Shown: positions 26,244 through 36,355 of the stretch, one piece after another | Layout of the letters: each line of letters begins with the position of its first letter | Numbering within the stretch: position 1 is the stretch's first letter | Source: JAOUEA01 sp963797635 | GTDB lineage: Bacteria > Actinomycetota > UBA4738 > HRBIN12 | Length of the DNA stretch: 64,000 nucleotides | Direction of reading: 5' to 3' | Assembly (NCBI GenBank): GCA_963797635.1 | Contig: CAWCPZ010000003.1 | Location: 142,637 to 206,636 of the forward strand | The notes under the pieces: model-generated | Told to the model about the DNA's origin: nothing | What the model saw: only the letters and a program-made list of their open reading frames with translations | The model's database searches: none | Made by a program: the position numbers and the translations under genes

Positions 26244-26534
26244 GTGTCGGTACGTCATGCAGAGCAGACCGTGATCATCGACGAAGGAACCGACGACGCC
26301 TTCGCGCTCGCCCAGCGGGTCCTCGATGAGATCGGCACCGTCTCGCATGTCGACCTGGAGGGCCGCTTCCTCCAAGGCACCACGCGCTCCGGGTTCCAGC
26401 GGGTCCGGGTGGGGATCACCGCCCGGCCGACGAGCCGCGGCACCGCGCTGGTGGTGGAGGCGTCCTCGCACGGCACCCGCAGTCAGGCCCGCAAGGGCGT
26501 CAGCCGGGTGGTCGGCGCGCTCGGCGTCGTCTGA
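26244..26534 (+). CDS. Small hypothetical protein
   Basis: 96 residues, not recognised. GTG start at 26244 with a good GAAGGAG ribosome site eight bases upstream. The protein is soluble, with a predicted alpha/beta layout (TVIIDEGTDDAFALAQRVLD, then strands around VSHVDLEGRFLQG, FQRVRVGITA and TALVVEASSH). The strand-rich core resembles a small SRPBCC-like or polyketide-cyclase-like half domain, but that is a guess. It ends 6 bases before the convergent stop of typA. No signal peptide or membrane segment. Confidence 0.6.
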   Translation: MSVRHAEQTVIIDEGTDDAFALAQRVLDEIGTVSHVDLEGRFLQGTTRSGFQRVRVGITARPTSRGTALVVEASSHGTRSQARKGVSRVVGALGVV

Positions 26535-26539
26535 GTCCG

Positions 26540-28372
26540 CTAGTCCTTCGCCGGCTTGGCGCGACGCCCGGCCTTCACGCGCCCCTGCTGGTCGAGCAAC
26601 ACCTTGCGCAGCCGCACGTGGTTCGGGGTGACCTCGACGCATTCGTCCTCGCGGATGAACTCCAGCGCCTGCTCCAATGACAGCTGCAGCTTCGGGATCA
26701 GACGGACGAGCTCTTCGGCGTTGGCCTTGCGCATGTTCGTGAGGTGCTTCTCCTTCGTGGGGTTCACGTCCATGTCGTCGGCCCGCGCGTTCTCGCCGAT
26801 GATCATGCCTTCGTACACGTCCTCGCCCGGTCCCACGAACATCGCGCCGCGCTCCTGCAGGTTCAGCAGGGCGAACTGCGTGGTGACGCCCGTTCGGTCG
26901 GCGATGAGGGAGCCGCTGGGACGCGTGCGGAGTTCGCCGTGCCAGGGCTCGTAGCCCTCGAACACGTGGTGGAGCTGGCCGGTCCCGCGGGTCTCGGTCA
27001 TGAACTCGGTGCGGAACCCGATCAGCCCACGGGCCGGCACCAGGTACTCCATGCGGATCCAGCCGGTGCCGTGGTTCACCATCTGTTCCATGCGCCCCTT
27101 GCGCAGCGCGAGCAGCTGGCTGATCACCCCCAGGTAGTCCTCGGGCGCGTCGATCGCGACCCGCTCCATCGGCTCCTGCAGCTGGCCGTTCACCGTGCGC
27201 GTCACGACCTGCGGCTTGCCCACCGTGAGCTCGAAGCCTTCGCGCCGCATCATCTCCACCAGGACCGCCAACTGGAGTTCGCCGCGGCCCTGCACCTCCC
27301 ACATCTCGGGTCGTTCGGTCTCGAGCACGCGGATCGACACGTTGCCGACCAGTTCCTGGTCGAGGCGTCCCTTGAGGAGGCGGGCCGTCATCTTGTCGCC
27401 GTCGGTGCCCGACAGCGGCGAGGTGTTGATGCCGATCGTCATCGACAGGCTGGGCTCGTCGACGCTGGTGACCGGCAGCGGCCGAGGATCGGCGGGATCG
27501 GCCAGCGTCTCTCCGATCGTGATCTCCGCGATCCCCGCGACGGCGATGATCTCCCCGGGACCGGCCTCCTCAGCGTCGACGCGATCGAGGGCATCGGTGA
27601 CGTAGAGCTCACCGATCTTGGCCTGCTCGATCGTGCCGTCGGCGCGGCACCACGCCACCGCTTGGCCGCGCGTGATCGATCCGTTGCGGACGCGGCACAT
27701 GGCCAGGCGACCGACGTAGGGCGAGGCGTCGAGGTTCGTGACGAGCGCTTGGAGCGGGTGGCCCTCCTCGTACTCGGGCGCGGGGATGTAGGTGAGCAGG
27801 GTCTCGAACAGCGGCTTGAGGTCGGCCGCGAGCGTCTCCGGGTCCTCCCCCGCCTGGCCGGACCGGGCGTTCGCGTACAGGATCGGGAAATCGATCTGGT
27901 GCTCGTCGGCGTCCAGGTCCAGGAACAGCTCCTCCACCTCATGCACCACTTCACCCACGCGGGCGTCCGGGCGGTCGACCTTGTTCACCACCAGGATCAC
28001 CGGCAGGCGCGACTCCAACGCTTTCCGGAGCACGAAGCGGGTCTGAGGCAGGGGACCTTCGCTCGCGTCGACCAACAGCAGGACCCCGTCCACCATCGTG
28101 AGCGCGCGCTCCACCTCACCGCCGAAGTCGGCGTGACCGGGCGTGTCGACGATGTTGATCTTGATGTCGCCGTAGCGCACCGCCGTGTTCTTGGCCAGGA
28201 TCGTGATGCCCTTCTCGCGCTCCAGGTCCATGGAGTCCATGACGCGCTCGTTCACGTCCTGGTTCTCGCGGAAGGCGCCGGACTGCCAGAGCATGGCGTC
28301 GACGAGCGTGGTCTTTCCGTGGTCGACGTGGGCCACGATGGCCACGTTGCGGATGTCGTTGCGGGTGGGCAT
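26540..28372 (-). CDS. typA: Translational GTPase TypA/BipA
   Basis: 610 residues, full length. It is a ribosome-associated GTPase needed for growth at low temperature or under stress. G motifs: AHVDHGKTTLVD (G1), GITILAKNTAV (G2), VDTPGHADFGGEVERAL (G3), VVNKVDRPDARVGEV (G4). The C-terminal TypA-specific domain is clear (VPARGLIGFRTEFMTETRG, NVRAD-like GENARADDMDVNPTKEKHL, ending near LRKVLLDQQGR). I chose the ATG at 28372 (MPTRNDIRN), which has GGAG 11 bases upstream; a GTG at 28384 adds four residues. Confidence 0.97.
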   Translation of the reverse strand: MPTRNDIRNVAIVAHVDHGKTTLVDAMLWQSGAFRENQDVNERVMDSMDLEREKGITILAKNTAVRYGDIKINIVDTPGHADFGGEVERALTMVDGVLLLVDASEGPLPQTRFVLRKALESRLPVILVVNKVDRPDARVGEVVHEVEELFLDLDADEHQIDFPILYANARSGQAGEDPETLAADLKPLFETLLTYIPAPEYEEGHPLQALVTNLDASPYVGRLAMCRVRNGSITRGQAVAWCRADGTIEQAKIGELYVTDALDRVDAEEAGPGEIIAVAGIAEITIGETLADPADPRPLPVTSVDEPSLSMTIGINTSPLSGTDGDKMTARLLKGRLDQELVGNVSIRVLETERPEMWEVQGRGELQLAVLVEMMRREGFELTVGKPQVVTRTVNGQLQEPMERVAIDAPEDYLGVISQLLALRKGRMEQMVNHGTGWIRMEYLVPARGLIGFRTEFMTETRGTGQLHHVFEGYEPWHGELRTRPSGSLIADRTGVTTQFALLNLQERGAMFVGPGEDVYEGMIIGENARADDMDVNPTKEKHLTNMRKANAEELVRLIPKLQLSLEQALEFIREDECVEVTPNHVRLRKVLLDQQGRVKAGRRAKPAKD

Positions 28373-28553
28373 GGCGTTCGTCACTCCGGGATCGAGGGAG
28401 GGAAGGGATCGGGCGCGCGGATCGCGCGGCCTGCTCCGAGTCTACCCGCGGGCCTGACCCCGGGACATCGCGCAACCCCCCGCCCGCGCACGCCGGACGT
28501 GTCAGGGGTGTAGAAACAGCCCACAGCGACCTGCCGACGAGAAAGGTTCGACC

Positions 28554-29823
28554 ATGGCGCATCCGAAAGACCGCCCCCGACCCATCGACCGGCGAGCGTT
28601 CCTGCAGCGGGCAGCCGCTGCCGGTATCGCGTTGCCGAGCATGGCCGCGATCCTGGCCGCGTGCGGGGACTCCGGCTCGAGCGGAGGGGATGCCAGCGCC
28701 TCGGCGGCGCTCCAGCTGGCGCGGCCCGACAACCCCGTCACCCTGCCGATCAGCGCCGACAACCCGGCGATCGCCGACGGACTCGATCCGGAGTCGGGGC
28801 CGCTGAAGATCTTCGGCTACAACGACTACATCTGGAAGAAGGTCCTCAACGGGTTCGGCGAACAGTACGGCGTCGACGTGGAGTACACGGTGTTCGACAC
28901 GCCCGACGAGATGGTGTCGAAGATGCAGTCCAACGGCGCCGACTTCGACGCGGTCGTGACCGTGACGCTCGAGAACATCGGCAAGCTCGCGCAGGGCGAA
29001 CCTGATCCAGCCGCTCAACAAGACCTACCTCACCACCGCCACCGACCAGCTGTCGCCGGGGATCCCGGACTTCTACGACGTGGGCCGCCAGTACTCGATG
29101 CCCTACGTGATCTTCACCACCGGGATCGCGTGGCGCAACGACGAGGTCAGCGAGGACATCGCGGCGCTCGACAACCCGTGGGACGTGTTCTGGGACCCGA
29201 AGTACAAGGGCCAGGCCCACCTGTTGAACGGCTCGCGCGACACCTTGGCGGTGGGGCTGTTGCGCAAGGGCTACGACCCGAACGAGAGCGACCAGACGAT
29301 CCTGGACGAGGTCAAGCAGGACCTGCTGGCCGGCGCCGACGAGATGGGCTGGAAGTACGACCACGTCGACTACACCGAGCTCAGCACGAACCTGTGGCAG
29401 GTGCACAACACGTGGTCGGGGCAGATGGCCTATTACCAGTACTACCTGCCCAAGGGCCTGGACATCACGGCGCTCAGCTACGCGTGGCCACCGCAGGGCC
29501 AGGGAGGACAGAAGGGCCTGATCTCCCACGACCTGTTCGCGATCCCGAAGGGCGCCGCGAGCCCGGTGCTGGCCCACGCGCTGATCGACTACCTGTACGA
29601 CCCCAAGAACGCCATCGCCAACTACTCCTACGAGGGCTACCAGCCCACGGTGAAGTCGTTCAACGAGGACGTCGCGGTCTCCGACGGCTTCCTGCCCGAG
29701 AGCCTCACCTACACGATCGTCACCGAGGACATGGTGCCGATGGGCGTGTCGGAGCTGGAGCTGGAGCCCGCGATCAACCAGCTCTACCAGCAGATCTACC
29801 AAGAAGTGACGGGTGGCGCGTAA
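28554..29823 (+). CDS. potD: Polyamine-type ABC transporter substrate-binding lipoprotein, frame broken
   Basis: About 422 residues. The N-terminus is a Tat signal with lipobox: DRRAFLQRAAAAGIALPSMA then AAILAACGD, so it is probably exported folded and lipid-anchored. Mature motifs fit the PotD/PotF family: LKIFGYNDYIWKKVLNGF, DFDAVVTVTLENIGKL, YSMPYVIFTTGIAWRNDE, NPWDVFWDPKYKGQAHLL. One frame change near 29000 (one extra base) precedes LIQPLNKTYLTT. The ligand may be spermidine or putrescine, but family members bind other solutes too. The next gene starts inside its end. Confidence 0.88.
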
Positions 29824-30736
29824 GGACGACCGGCCCGGGGGGGTCTGGTACCCCCGCTGGTTCTGGCCGTCGTTCGCGGCACCGGCCACGATCTGGCTCC
29901 TGCTGTTCTTCGTCCTGCCGTTCTACGTGGTGCTCTCGGTGGCGTTCGGGCGCCTCGACCCGATCTTCCTGACGGCCGAACCGGTCTACAACCCGGTCCA
30001 GTGGGACACCACGCCGTTCCGCGGGGTGGTGACCAGGCTGTTCACCGCCGGCTCCATCGAGCAGGAGACCTTGGTCCGAACGCTGGTCTACGTGGGCATC
30101 GCGACCGCGGCATGCCTGCTGATCGGCTACCCCGTCGCCTACTTCGTGGCGCGGCACGCCAAGCGCACGAAGACCTGGCTGCTGGTGGCGTTCATCGCGC
30201 CGTTCTGGATCAGCTACATGATGCGGATGTTCGCCTGGGTGAACCTGCTCCAGGAGGACGGCTACGTGAACCGGTTCCTGGAGGCGATCGGGGTGATCGA
30301 CCATCCCGAACAGTGGCTGAGCGGGAGAGCCTCCACCGTGGTGTTCGGGCTGATCTACGGCTACATCCCGTTCATGATCCTGCCGTTGTTCGGCACGCTC
30401 GATCGCATGGACCGCTCGATGATCGAAGCGGCGCGCGACCTGGGCGCCGGCCAGGTCAAGACGTTCTTCCGCGTCACGTTGCCGCTGTCGAAACAGGGCA
30501 TCCTGGCCGGCTGCATCATCGTGGCGTTGCCGATGTTCGGCGACTACTTCACCCAGACCTTGCTCTCCAGCACGCGCAACACGGCGATGTTCGGCAACCT
30601 CATCGTCAGTTCGATCCAGAGCTCGCTGGTGAACACGGGCGCCGCGTTGGTGGTGGTCATGGTCGTGCTGCTGATCGTGCCGATGCTCTACTACCTGCGC
30701 AGCACGAACGTCGCGAGGGAGCTGGCGGAACGATGA
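29813..30736 (+). CDS. potB: ABC transporter permease, PotB type
   Basis: 307 residues with six membrane segments (first TIWLLLFFVLPFYVVLSVAF). The coupling-helix EAA motif is DRSMIEAARDLGAGQVKTFF. The order and motifs (YPVAYFVARHAKRTKTWLLV, PFWISYMMRMFAWVNLL, VVFGLIYGYIPFMILPLFGT) are those of PotB/PotH permeases. GTG start at 29813 overlaps the binding-protein gene by 11 bases, and the stop overlaps the start of the partner permease (ATGA). No ATPase gene accompanies the cluster. Confidence 0.92.
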   Translation: MARKDDRPGGVWYPRWFWPSFAAPATIWLLLFFVLPFYVVLSVAFGRLDPIFLTAEPVYNPVQWDTTPFRGVVTRLFTAGSIEQETLVRTLVYVGIATAACLLIGYPVAYFVARHAKRTKTWLLVAFIAPFWISYMMRMFAWVNLLQEDGYVNRFLEAIGVIDHPEQWLSGRASTVVFGLIYGYIPFMILPLFGTLDRMDRSMIEAARDLGAGQVKTFFRVTLPLSKQGILAGCIIVALPMFGDYFTQTLLSSTRNTAMFGNLIVSSIQSSLVNTGAALVVVMVVLLIVPMLYYLRSTNVARELAER

Positions 30737-31644
30737 GCGGCCCGCTCTCGGTGCAGGCACCTCCGGCGAGCCGTCGATTGACGTCGTGGATCGCCAACCC
30801 GTGGGCCCAGGCCCGGTTCCTGTGGGTGGCGGTGTTCGGCTACCTCGCGTGGTCGCTCGTGCCCGTCTTCATCGCCGTGGCCTACTCGTTCAACGCGGGG
30901 AAGGCGCAGACCACCTGGCAGGGGTTCTCGGCGACGCGCTGGTTCATCACCGACGTCAACTCCGTGTGGCAGGACGAGACCTTGCGCTCGGCGCTGTTCC
31001 AGAGCCTGAAGCTGTCGGCGCTCACGGTGGTGATCGCGGTGCCGCTGGGCGTGGCCTTCGCCATCGCGCTCGACCGGTGGCGCGGTCGCGGTGCGGGCAC
31101 GAGCGACTTCGTGATGCTGTTCTCGTTCATCACGCCGGAGATCGCGATCGGCGTGGGCCTGTTCCTGATGATGACCAAGCTGGTCGAGCAGATCGGCCTG
31201 GGGTTCACGGCGCAGGTCCTGGGGCTGTCGATGTACGAGCTCGCCTTCACCGTGATCATCGTGCGGGCACGGTTGCTGTCGGTGGGCAAGCACTACGAGG
31301 AAGCGGCCATGGACCTCGGCGCCTCGCCCACCAACGCGATCCGGCGGGTGCTCCTGCCGCTGCTCTCGCCCGCGATCTTCGCGAGCGTCGCCATCGTGTT
31401 CGCCTCGGCCATCGACAACTTCGTGATCTCCCAGCGCCTGTGCGCCGACGCCTCGTGCCAGACGATCCCGATCGTGATCTATTCGTCGGCGCGCCGGTCC
31501 CCGTTGCCGTCGTTGAACGCCCTCGCCACGATCGTGCTCGTGCTCTCGACGGTGTTGATCGGGGCCGCCGTGGTCGGCTACCGCGCGATGACGAGGGGCG
31601 AGCGCGCCGCCGACGAAGCGCCCGTGCTAGCGTCCGGCGGATGA
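30733..31644 (+). CDS. potC: ABC transporter permease, PotC type
   Basis: 303 residues with six membrane segments; the EAA motif is YEEAAMDLGASPTNAIRRVL. Family segments include FLWVAVFGYLAWSLVPVFIA, SFITPEIAIGVGLFLMMTK and IFASVAIVFASAIDNFVISQ. It forms the inner-membrane channel with PotB. It starts within the potB stop codon (ATGA at 30733) and its own stop overlaps the ATG of the PPK2 gene at 31641, so all four genes look translationally linked. Confidence 0.92.
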   Translation: MSGPLSVQAPPASRRLTSWIANPWAQARFLWVAVFGYLAWSLVPVFIAVAYSFNAGKAQTTWQGFSATRWFITDVNSVWQDETLRSALFQSLKLSALTVVIAVPLGVAFAIALDRWRGRGAGTSDFVMLFSFITPEIAIGVGLFLMMTKLVEQIGLGFTAQVLGLSMYELAFTVIIVRARLLSVGKHYEEAAMDLGASPTNAIRRVLLPLLSPAIFASVAIVFASAIDNFVISQRLCADASCQTIPIVIYSSARRSPLPSLNALATIVLVLSTVLIGAAVVGYRAMTRGERAADEAPVLASGG

Positions 31645-32475
31645 GCGAAGGGCGTGTCCGCGACCTCCTGCGGGCGGGGGGCGACGGCAACGCCATCCTG
31701 CCGGGCATCGACCCGCGCGACACGCCCGGCGTCGACGATCGCGCAGACGGCCGAGGCGGCGGTCCCCGAGCTCGCCGATCGCCTCGACCACCTCCAGGAA
31801 CGGCTCTGGGTGGAGGGGAAGCGCTCGCTCCTGGTGGTGCTGCAGGGCATGGACACCAGCGGCAAGGGCGGCACGGTCCGTCACGTGTTCTCATCGATGA
31901 ACCCGGCCGGCGTGGACGTCGCCTCGTTCAAGAAGCCCACCGACGAAGAACTCCAACACGATTTCCTCTGGCGGATCGAGCGCAGGCTCCCCGCTGCGGG
32001 CCAGGTGATGGTGTTCGACCGGTCCCACTACGAGGACGTGCTGATCGTGCGGGTGCGATCCCTCGTGCCCGAAGCGGTCTGGCGGCCGCGCTACCGCGAG
32101 ATCGTCGAGTTCGAAGAACGGGTGGCGGCCGCCGGCACCACGATCGTGAAGTGCATGCTGCACATCTCCTACGACGAGCAACGGGAGCGACTGCTGGCAC
32201 GCCTCGACGACCCCGAGAAGCACTGGAAGTTCCACGAGGGCGACCTCGAGGAACGACGGCGCTGGCAGGACTACCAGGCGGCCTACGAGGAGGCGATCCG
32301 CGAGTGCTCGACCGAGGCGGCGCCGTGGTTCGTCGTGCCCTCGGACCGCAAGTGGTACCGGAACTGGGCCGTCTCCTCGCTCCTGGTCGAGACCCTCGAG
32401 GACATGGATCCGCAGCTGCCCCGTCCCGACCTCGACGTCGATGCCCTGAAGGCGCGACTGCAACCGCCCAACTGA
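31641..32475 (+). CDS. ppk2: Polyphosphate kinase 2 family protein, frame broken
   Basis: About 277 residues, a one-domain PPK2. It moves phosphate between polyphosphate and nucleotides. Walker A is VVLQGMDTSGKGGTVRHVF; Walker B and lid motifs are QVMVFDRSHYEDVLIVRVR and LLARLDDPEKHWKF. The downstream DRKWYRNWAVSSLLVETLE is a family signature. The start ATG at 31641 overlaps the potC stop; a frame change near 31735 (one extra base) joins MSEGRVRDLLRAGGDG to the catalytic part. Its place behind an ABC transporter lacking an ATPase gene is unusual. Confidence 0.9.
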
Positions 32476-32628
32476 GCCGGCCGTTGCACCGAAGGGCCTA
32501 GGGCATGCGTCGCACGCCATGGTGTTCCTGCGTCTGCCGAGGATTCATCCCTTCGGAGTAGGACACCGACCCCCTGCGTTCCCTATCCTGGGGACACCCC
32601 GTATCCCCCGAGCGAAGGAACCCCCCGA
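32476..32628. other. Intergenic gap ahead of the propeller protein
   Basis: 153 bases between ppk2 and the secreted propeller protein. It must contain the latter's promoter; a TATCCT near 32584 could be its -10 but no -35 is convincing. A GAAGGA ribosome site ends it. No terminator hairpin is evident behind ppk2. Confidence 0.3.
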
Positions 32629-35600
32629 ATGCGTCGTACCACCACCCTGGTCATCGCGCTGTCGATGGCCGTCTCCGGACTGAGTCTGCTGCCCGCCGCG
32701 CCGGCCGTCGCCGCGGGCGCCCTCAGCACCGCGCAGCCCACGTTGGTCTCCGCCGATCCGGCCGACTGGACGCCCAACATCCAGGACGGGCAGGTCAACG
32801 CGATCGTCCAGGTGGGCAACCAGGTGATCGTCGGCGGTCAGTTCCTGCAAGCCAAGAACATCAGCGGCAACCTGCTCGACGTCTCGAGCATCCTGGCGTT
32901 CAACGCCACCACCGGGACGATCAACAAGAACTTCATGCCCACGTTCGACGGCGAGATCCTCGCCCTGGGGACCGATGGCACCAGCGTCTACGTCGGAGGC
33001 CGTTTCGCCACCGTGAACGGGCAGACCGGATACAAGCGCCTGGTGAAGCTGGATCCGGCCAACGGACAGATCGTGACGCCGTTCAAGGCGAAGATCGGCG
33101 CCGGCGAGGCCGTGCACGACATGTCGTTCGCCAACGGCAAGCTCTACATCGGCGGGGCGTTCTCGGCCGTCCAGGGCGTCGCCCGCGAGAAGTTCGCGGC
33201 GCTGAACCCGGTGAGCGGCGCCCTCGACCCCACCGTCGACGTGGCGTTCACGGGCAAGCACAACGGCGGCACCGGCCGCATCCGCAAGTTCGACATCACG
33301 CCCGACGGCACCAAGATGGTGGCGGTCGGCAACTTCACCCTGGTCGACGGCCAGGATCGTGACCAGGCCGCCATGGTCGACCTGACCACGGACACGGTCG
33401 CCAACTGGCAGACCAACCGCTTCAAGTCGGCCTGCTCCTCCTTCTTCGACACCTACACCAACGACGTCGACATCGCCCCCGACGGCTCCTACTTCGTGAT
33501 CGGCACCACCGGCGCCTTCATGGGCGGCGCGAACGCCGGGGTGCTGTGCGACACGACGTCGCGCTGGGAGATCAACGCCACCGGCACGGCCCTGCAGCCC
33601 ACGTGGGTCGACTACACCGGTGGGGACACCACCTTCAGCGTGACCGCCACCAACACGGCGGTCTACGTCGGCGGTCACCAGCGCTGGTGGAACAACCCGT
33701 ACTCGGCCGAACGGCGACGCCGCGGGCCAAGGCGCGATCGACCGCATGGGCATCGCCTCGCTCGATCCGCTGAACGGCCTGCCCTTCAGCTGGAACCCGA
33801 TCCGCGACCCCCGTGGCCTGGGCGTCCAGATGATGCTCGCCACCCCCGCGGGCCTGTGGGTGGGCTCCGACACCTCGGGCATCGGCGGCGAGTACCACGG
33901 CAAGATCGCCTTCATGCCGCTGGCGGGCGGCGCTTCGGTGCCGGCCCCGTACGTGGCGACGCTGCCCAACGACCTCTACACCGTGCCGCAGAGCGGCTGC
34001 CTGAGCCAGGACCCCTCCGTCCTGTACCGCGTGAACGCCGGCGGCTCCCTGGTGCCGAGCGGCAACTGCCAGATCGACTGGGCGGTGGACACCGCCGCGG
34101 CCCCGAGCCTGCTGCACAACACGGGCGCGAGCGCGGTGACCGGCGGCACGCCGACCCTCAACGGCACCGTGCCGGCGGGCACGCCGATCGGCATCTTCTC
34201 GGCTGCCCGTGAGGATCCGAGCGGTGGCAACGAGATGCAGTGGAACTTCAACGTGCCCGCGGGCAAGCAGGTCAAGGTGCGGATGTACTTCGCGAACTTC
34301 GCGGGCAACCTGAAGTCGACCGGGCAAGCGCGTGTTCAACGTGTCGATCGACGGGGCGACCGTGCTGCCGAACTTCGACATCAGCGCCTCGATCGGCTTC
34401 CAGGTCGGGGGGATGCGCGAGTTCACGGTGACGAGCGACGGGCAGGTCAACGTGCTCTTCTCCCACCTCGTGAACAACCCCATCGTGAGCGCGATCGAGG
34501 TCATCGACCCGAGCATCGCGCCCGGCGGCGGTGGCGGCGGCCTCGAATACCTGGCGCGCCGCTCCTTCGACGGCTCGGCGACGGGGACGGCGACGACGCT
34601 GTCCACGCCCGGCACCGACTGGTCGCACGCCCGTGGGGCGTTCGTCACCAACGGCAAGCTCTACGGCGGCTGGGACAACGGACTCTTCTACTCCCGTCCG
34701 TTCGACGGCACCACGGTGGGCGCGCCCACCCAGGTGGACCTGCACGGACTCACCACGTCGAACTTCCCGGTCGCCAACATCACGGGCATGTTCTTCACGA
34801 ACGGCCGCATCTACTACACGCTGGCCAACGACGCCCGGATGTACATGAAGTACTTCACGCCCGAAGACGACGCCGTGGGCACGCAGACCTTCACGGTCAG
34901 CGGCGCCACCGACGGACTCAACTGGAGCGCCGTGAGCGGCATGACGTTCGCCCAGGGCAAGATCTACTTCGGGCGCACGAACGGCAACCTCTCCCGCATG
35001 AACTTCGCCAACGGCGTCCCCACCCCGGGCACCGAGGCGCTGATCAGCGGCCCGGCCACCGGCGACGGCAAGACGTGGACCTCGCGCGGGATGTTCATCT
35101 ACGGCCAGGCCGTGGACGGGTTCGCCCCGACGGTTCCCGGCAAGGCGTCGGGCGTGAGCAACAGCACCAGCTCGATCGACCTGACGTGGGCGGCGTCCAC
35201 CGACAACGTCAGCACGACCCTGGACTACCACGTGTTCCGCGACGGGATCGACATCGCCACCGTGCCGAGCGCCTCCACCACCACGGTGTCCTACACCGAC
35301 GCCGGGCTGGTCGGAGGATCGCAGCACACGTACCGCATCGCCGCGGTCGATGCCGCCACCAACGCGAGCGGTCAGTCGCCCGACTCCGATCCGATCACCG
35401 TGCAGACGCCCGACCTGACACCGCCCACGGTGCCGGGGGCGCCGACGGCCACGGCCAACGGCAAGACCAAGGTGGACCTCGTGTGGCCCGCGACCACGGA
35501 CGATCGTCCGGGCCAGGTCACGTACCGGATCTACCGCGACGGATCCCAGGTCGGCAGCGTGACGAGCGGCTCGAACACCACCGTGTCCTTCACCGACACG

Positions 35601-36254
35601 GGCCTGAGCCCGGCGACGAGCTACACCTACACCGTGGACGCGGTCGACGTGGCCAACAACCCGAGCGCCCAGAGCGAGGCGTCCAACACGGTGACGACCG
35701 CCGGCGTGATCTTCGCCGACGGCTTCGACGGCGGGAACTTCACGAACTGGACGTCGAACACCCGGGTCAGCATCGACGGGACCAAGGGCGCCACCGCGAC
35801 GCCGAGCGCGCTCGCCAGCCCCACGTCGCAGAGCGCCTTCCTGGTCAAGGACCTGCCGGCGGAGTTCGGGTCGATCTGCATGAGCACGGCCGTGAACCTC
35901 ACCACGCAGAACGGCACCGCGCTGGACCTGTTCCGCCTGCGCACCGGCGCGAACGGCGGGATCAACAAGGTGTTCCTGAACACCAGCGGTCAGCTCGTGG
36001 TGAAGTCCGACGTCACGAACAACACGAAGAACTCCGGCGTGGCCCTGCCCGCGGGATGGAACACCGTCGAGCTGTGCACGACGGTCGGGACGACCGGCAC
36101 GGCCGACCTGTATCTCAACGGCACGAAGATCGTGAACGGGTGGGTCCAGGACACGGGCACGACGCCGGTGGCCAAGATCAACCTCGGCGAGAGCGCCAAC
36201 CGGACGTTCACGGTCAACTTCGACGACGTGGTGGTCGACGCCTTCCCAGGCTGA
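32629..36254 (+). CDS. Large secreted beta-propeller / malectin / Fn3 protein, two frame breaks
   Basis: About 1208 residues. Signal peptide MRRTTTLVIALSMAVSGLSL ending near APAVAAG. Region 1 (about 40-450) is a repeat-rich beta-propeller (VIVGGQFLQAKN, VYVGGRFATVNGQ, LYIGGAFSAVQG, VYVGGHQRWW). Region 2 (about 490-625) resembles a malectin carbohydrate-binding domain (WNFNVPAGKQVKVRMYFANF, VFNVSIDGATVL). Region 3 holds more propeller-like blades (LYGGWDNGLFYSR), then two fibronectin type III domains (from about 840 and 930) and a C-terminal jelly-roll. No catalytic motif or sorting signal is seen. Breaks near 33715 and 34330 each equal one extra base. It probably binds cell-surface or environmental glycans. 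Confidence 0.82.
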
Positions 36255-36291
36255 TCGAGCACCGCAACGATCTCCCTGCTCGGGGAGGGGC

Positions 36292-36319
36292 TCACGGGGG
36301 CGCGGCCGCGCCCCCGTGA
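36292..36319. terminator. Perfect 28-bp palindrome, bidirectional terminator candidate
   Basis: The sequence starts TCACGGGGGCGCGG and continues with its exact reverse complement, giving a very stable GC stem. It lies between convergent genes (stops at 36254 and 36356). There is no T-run, so it would be an actinobacterial I-shaped hairpin terminator serving both strands. Confidence 0.65.
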
Positions 36320-36355
36320 TCCATATCTGGGCTCGACCACCGCCGCCCGGCGGGC

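Noticed and set aside
26744..28513. Long open frame on the plus strand opposite typA (589 codons)
   Set aside because: Composition is Arg/His/Gln-rich with no motif and it mirrors the codon pattern of typA; in GC-rich DNA antisense frames stay open by chance.
36292..36319. Attachment or recombination site
   Set aside because: The perfect palindrome lies between convergent gene ends with no integrase nearby; a bidirectional terminator explains it better.
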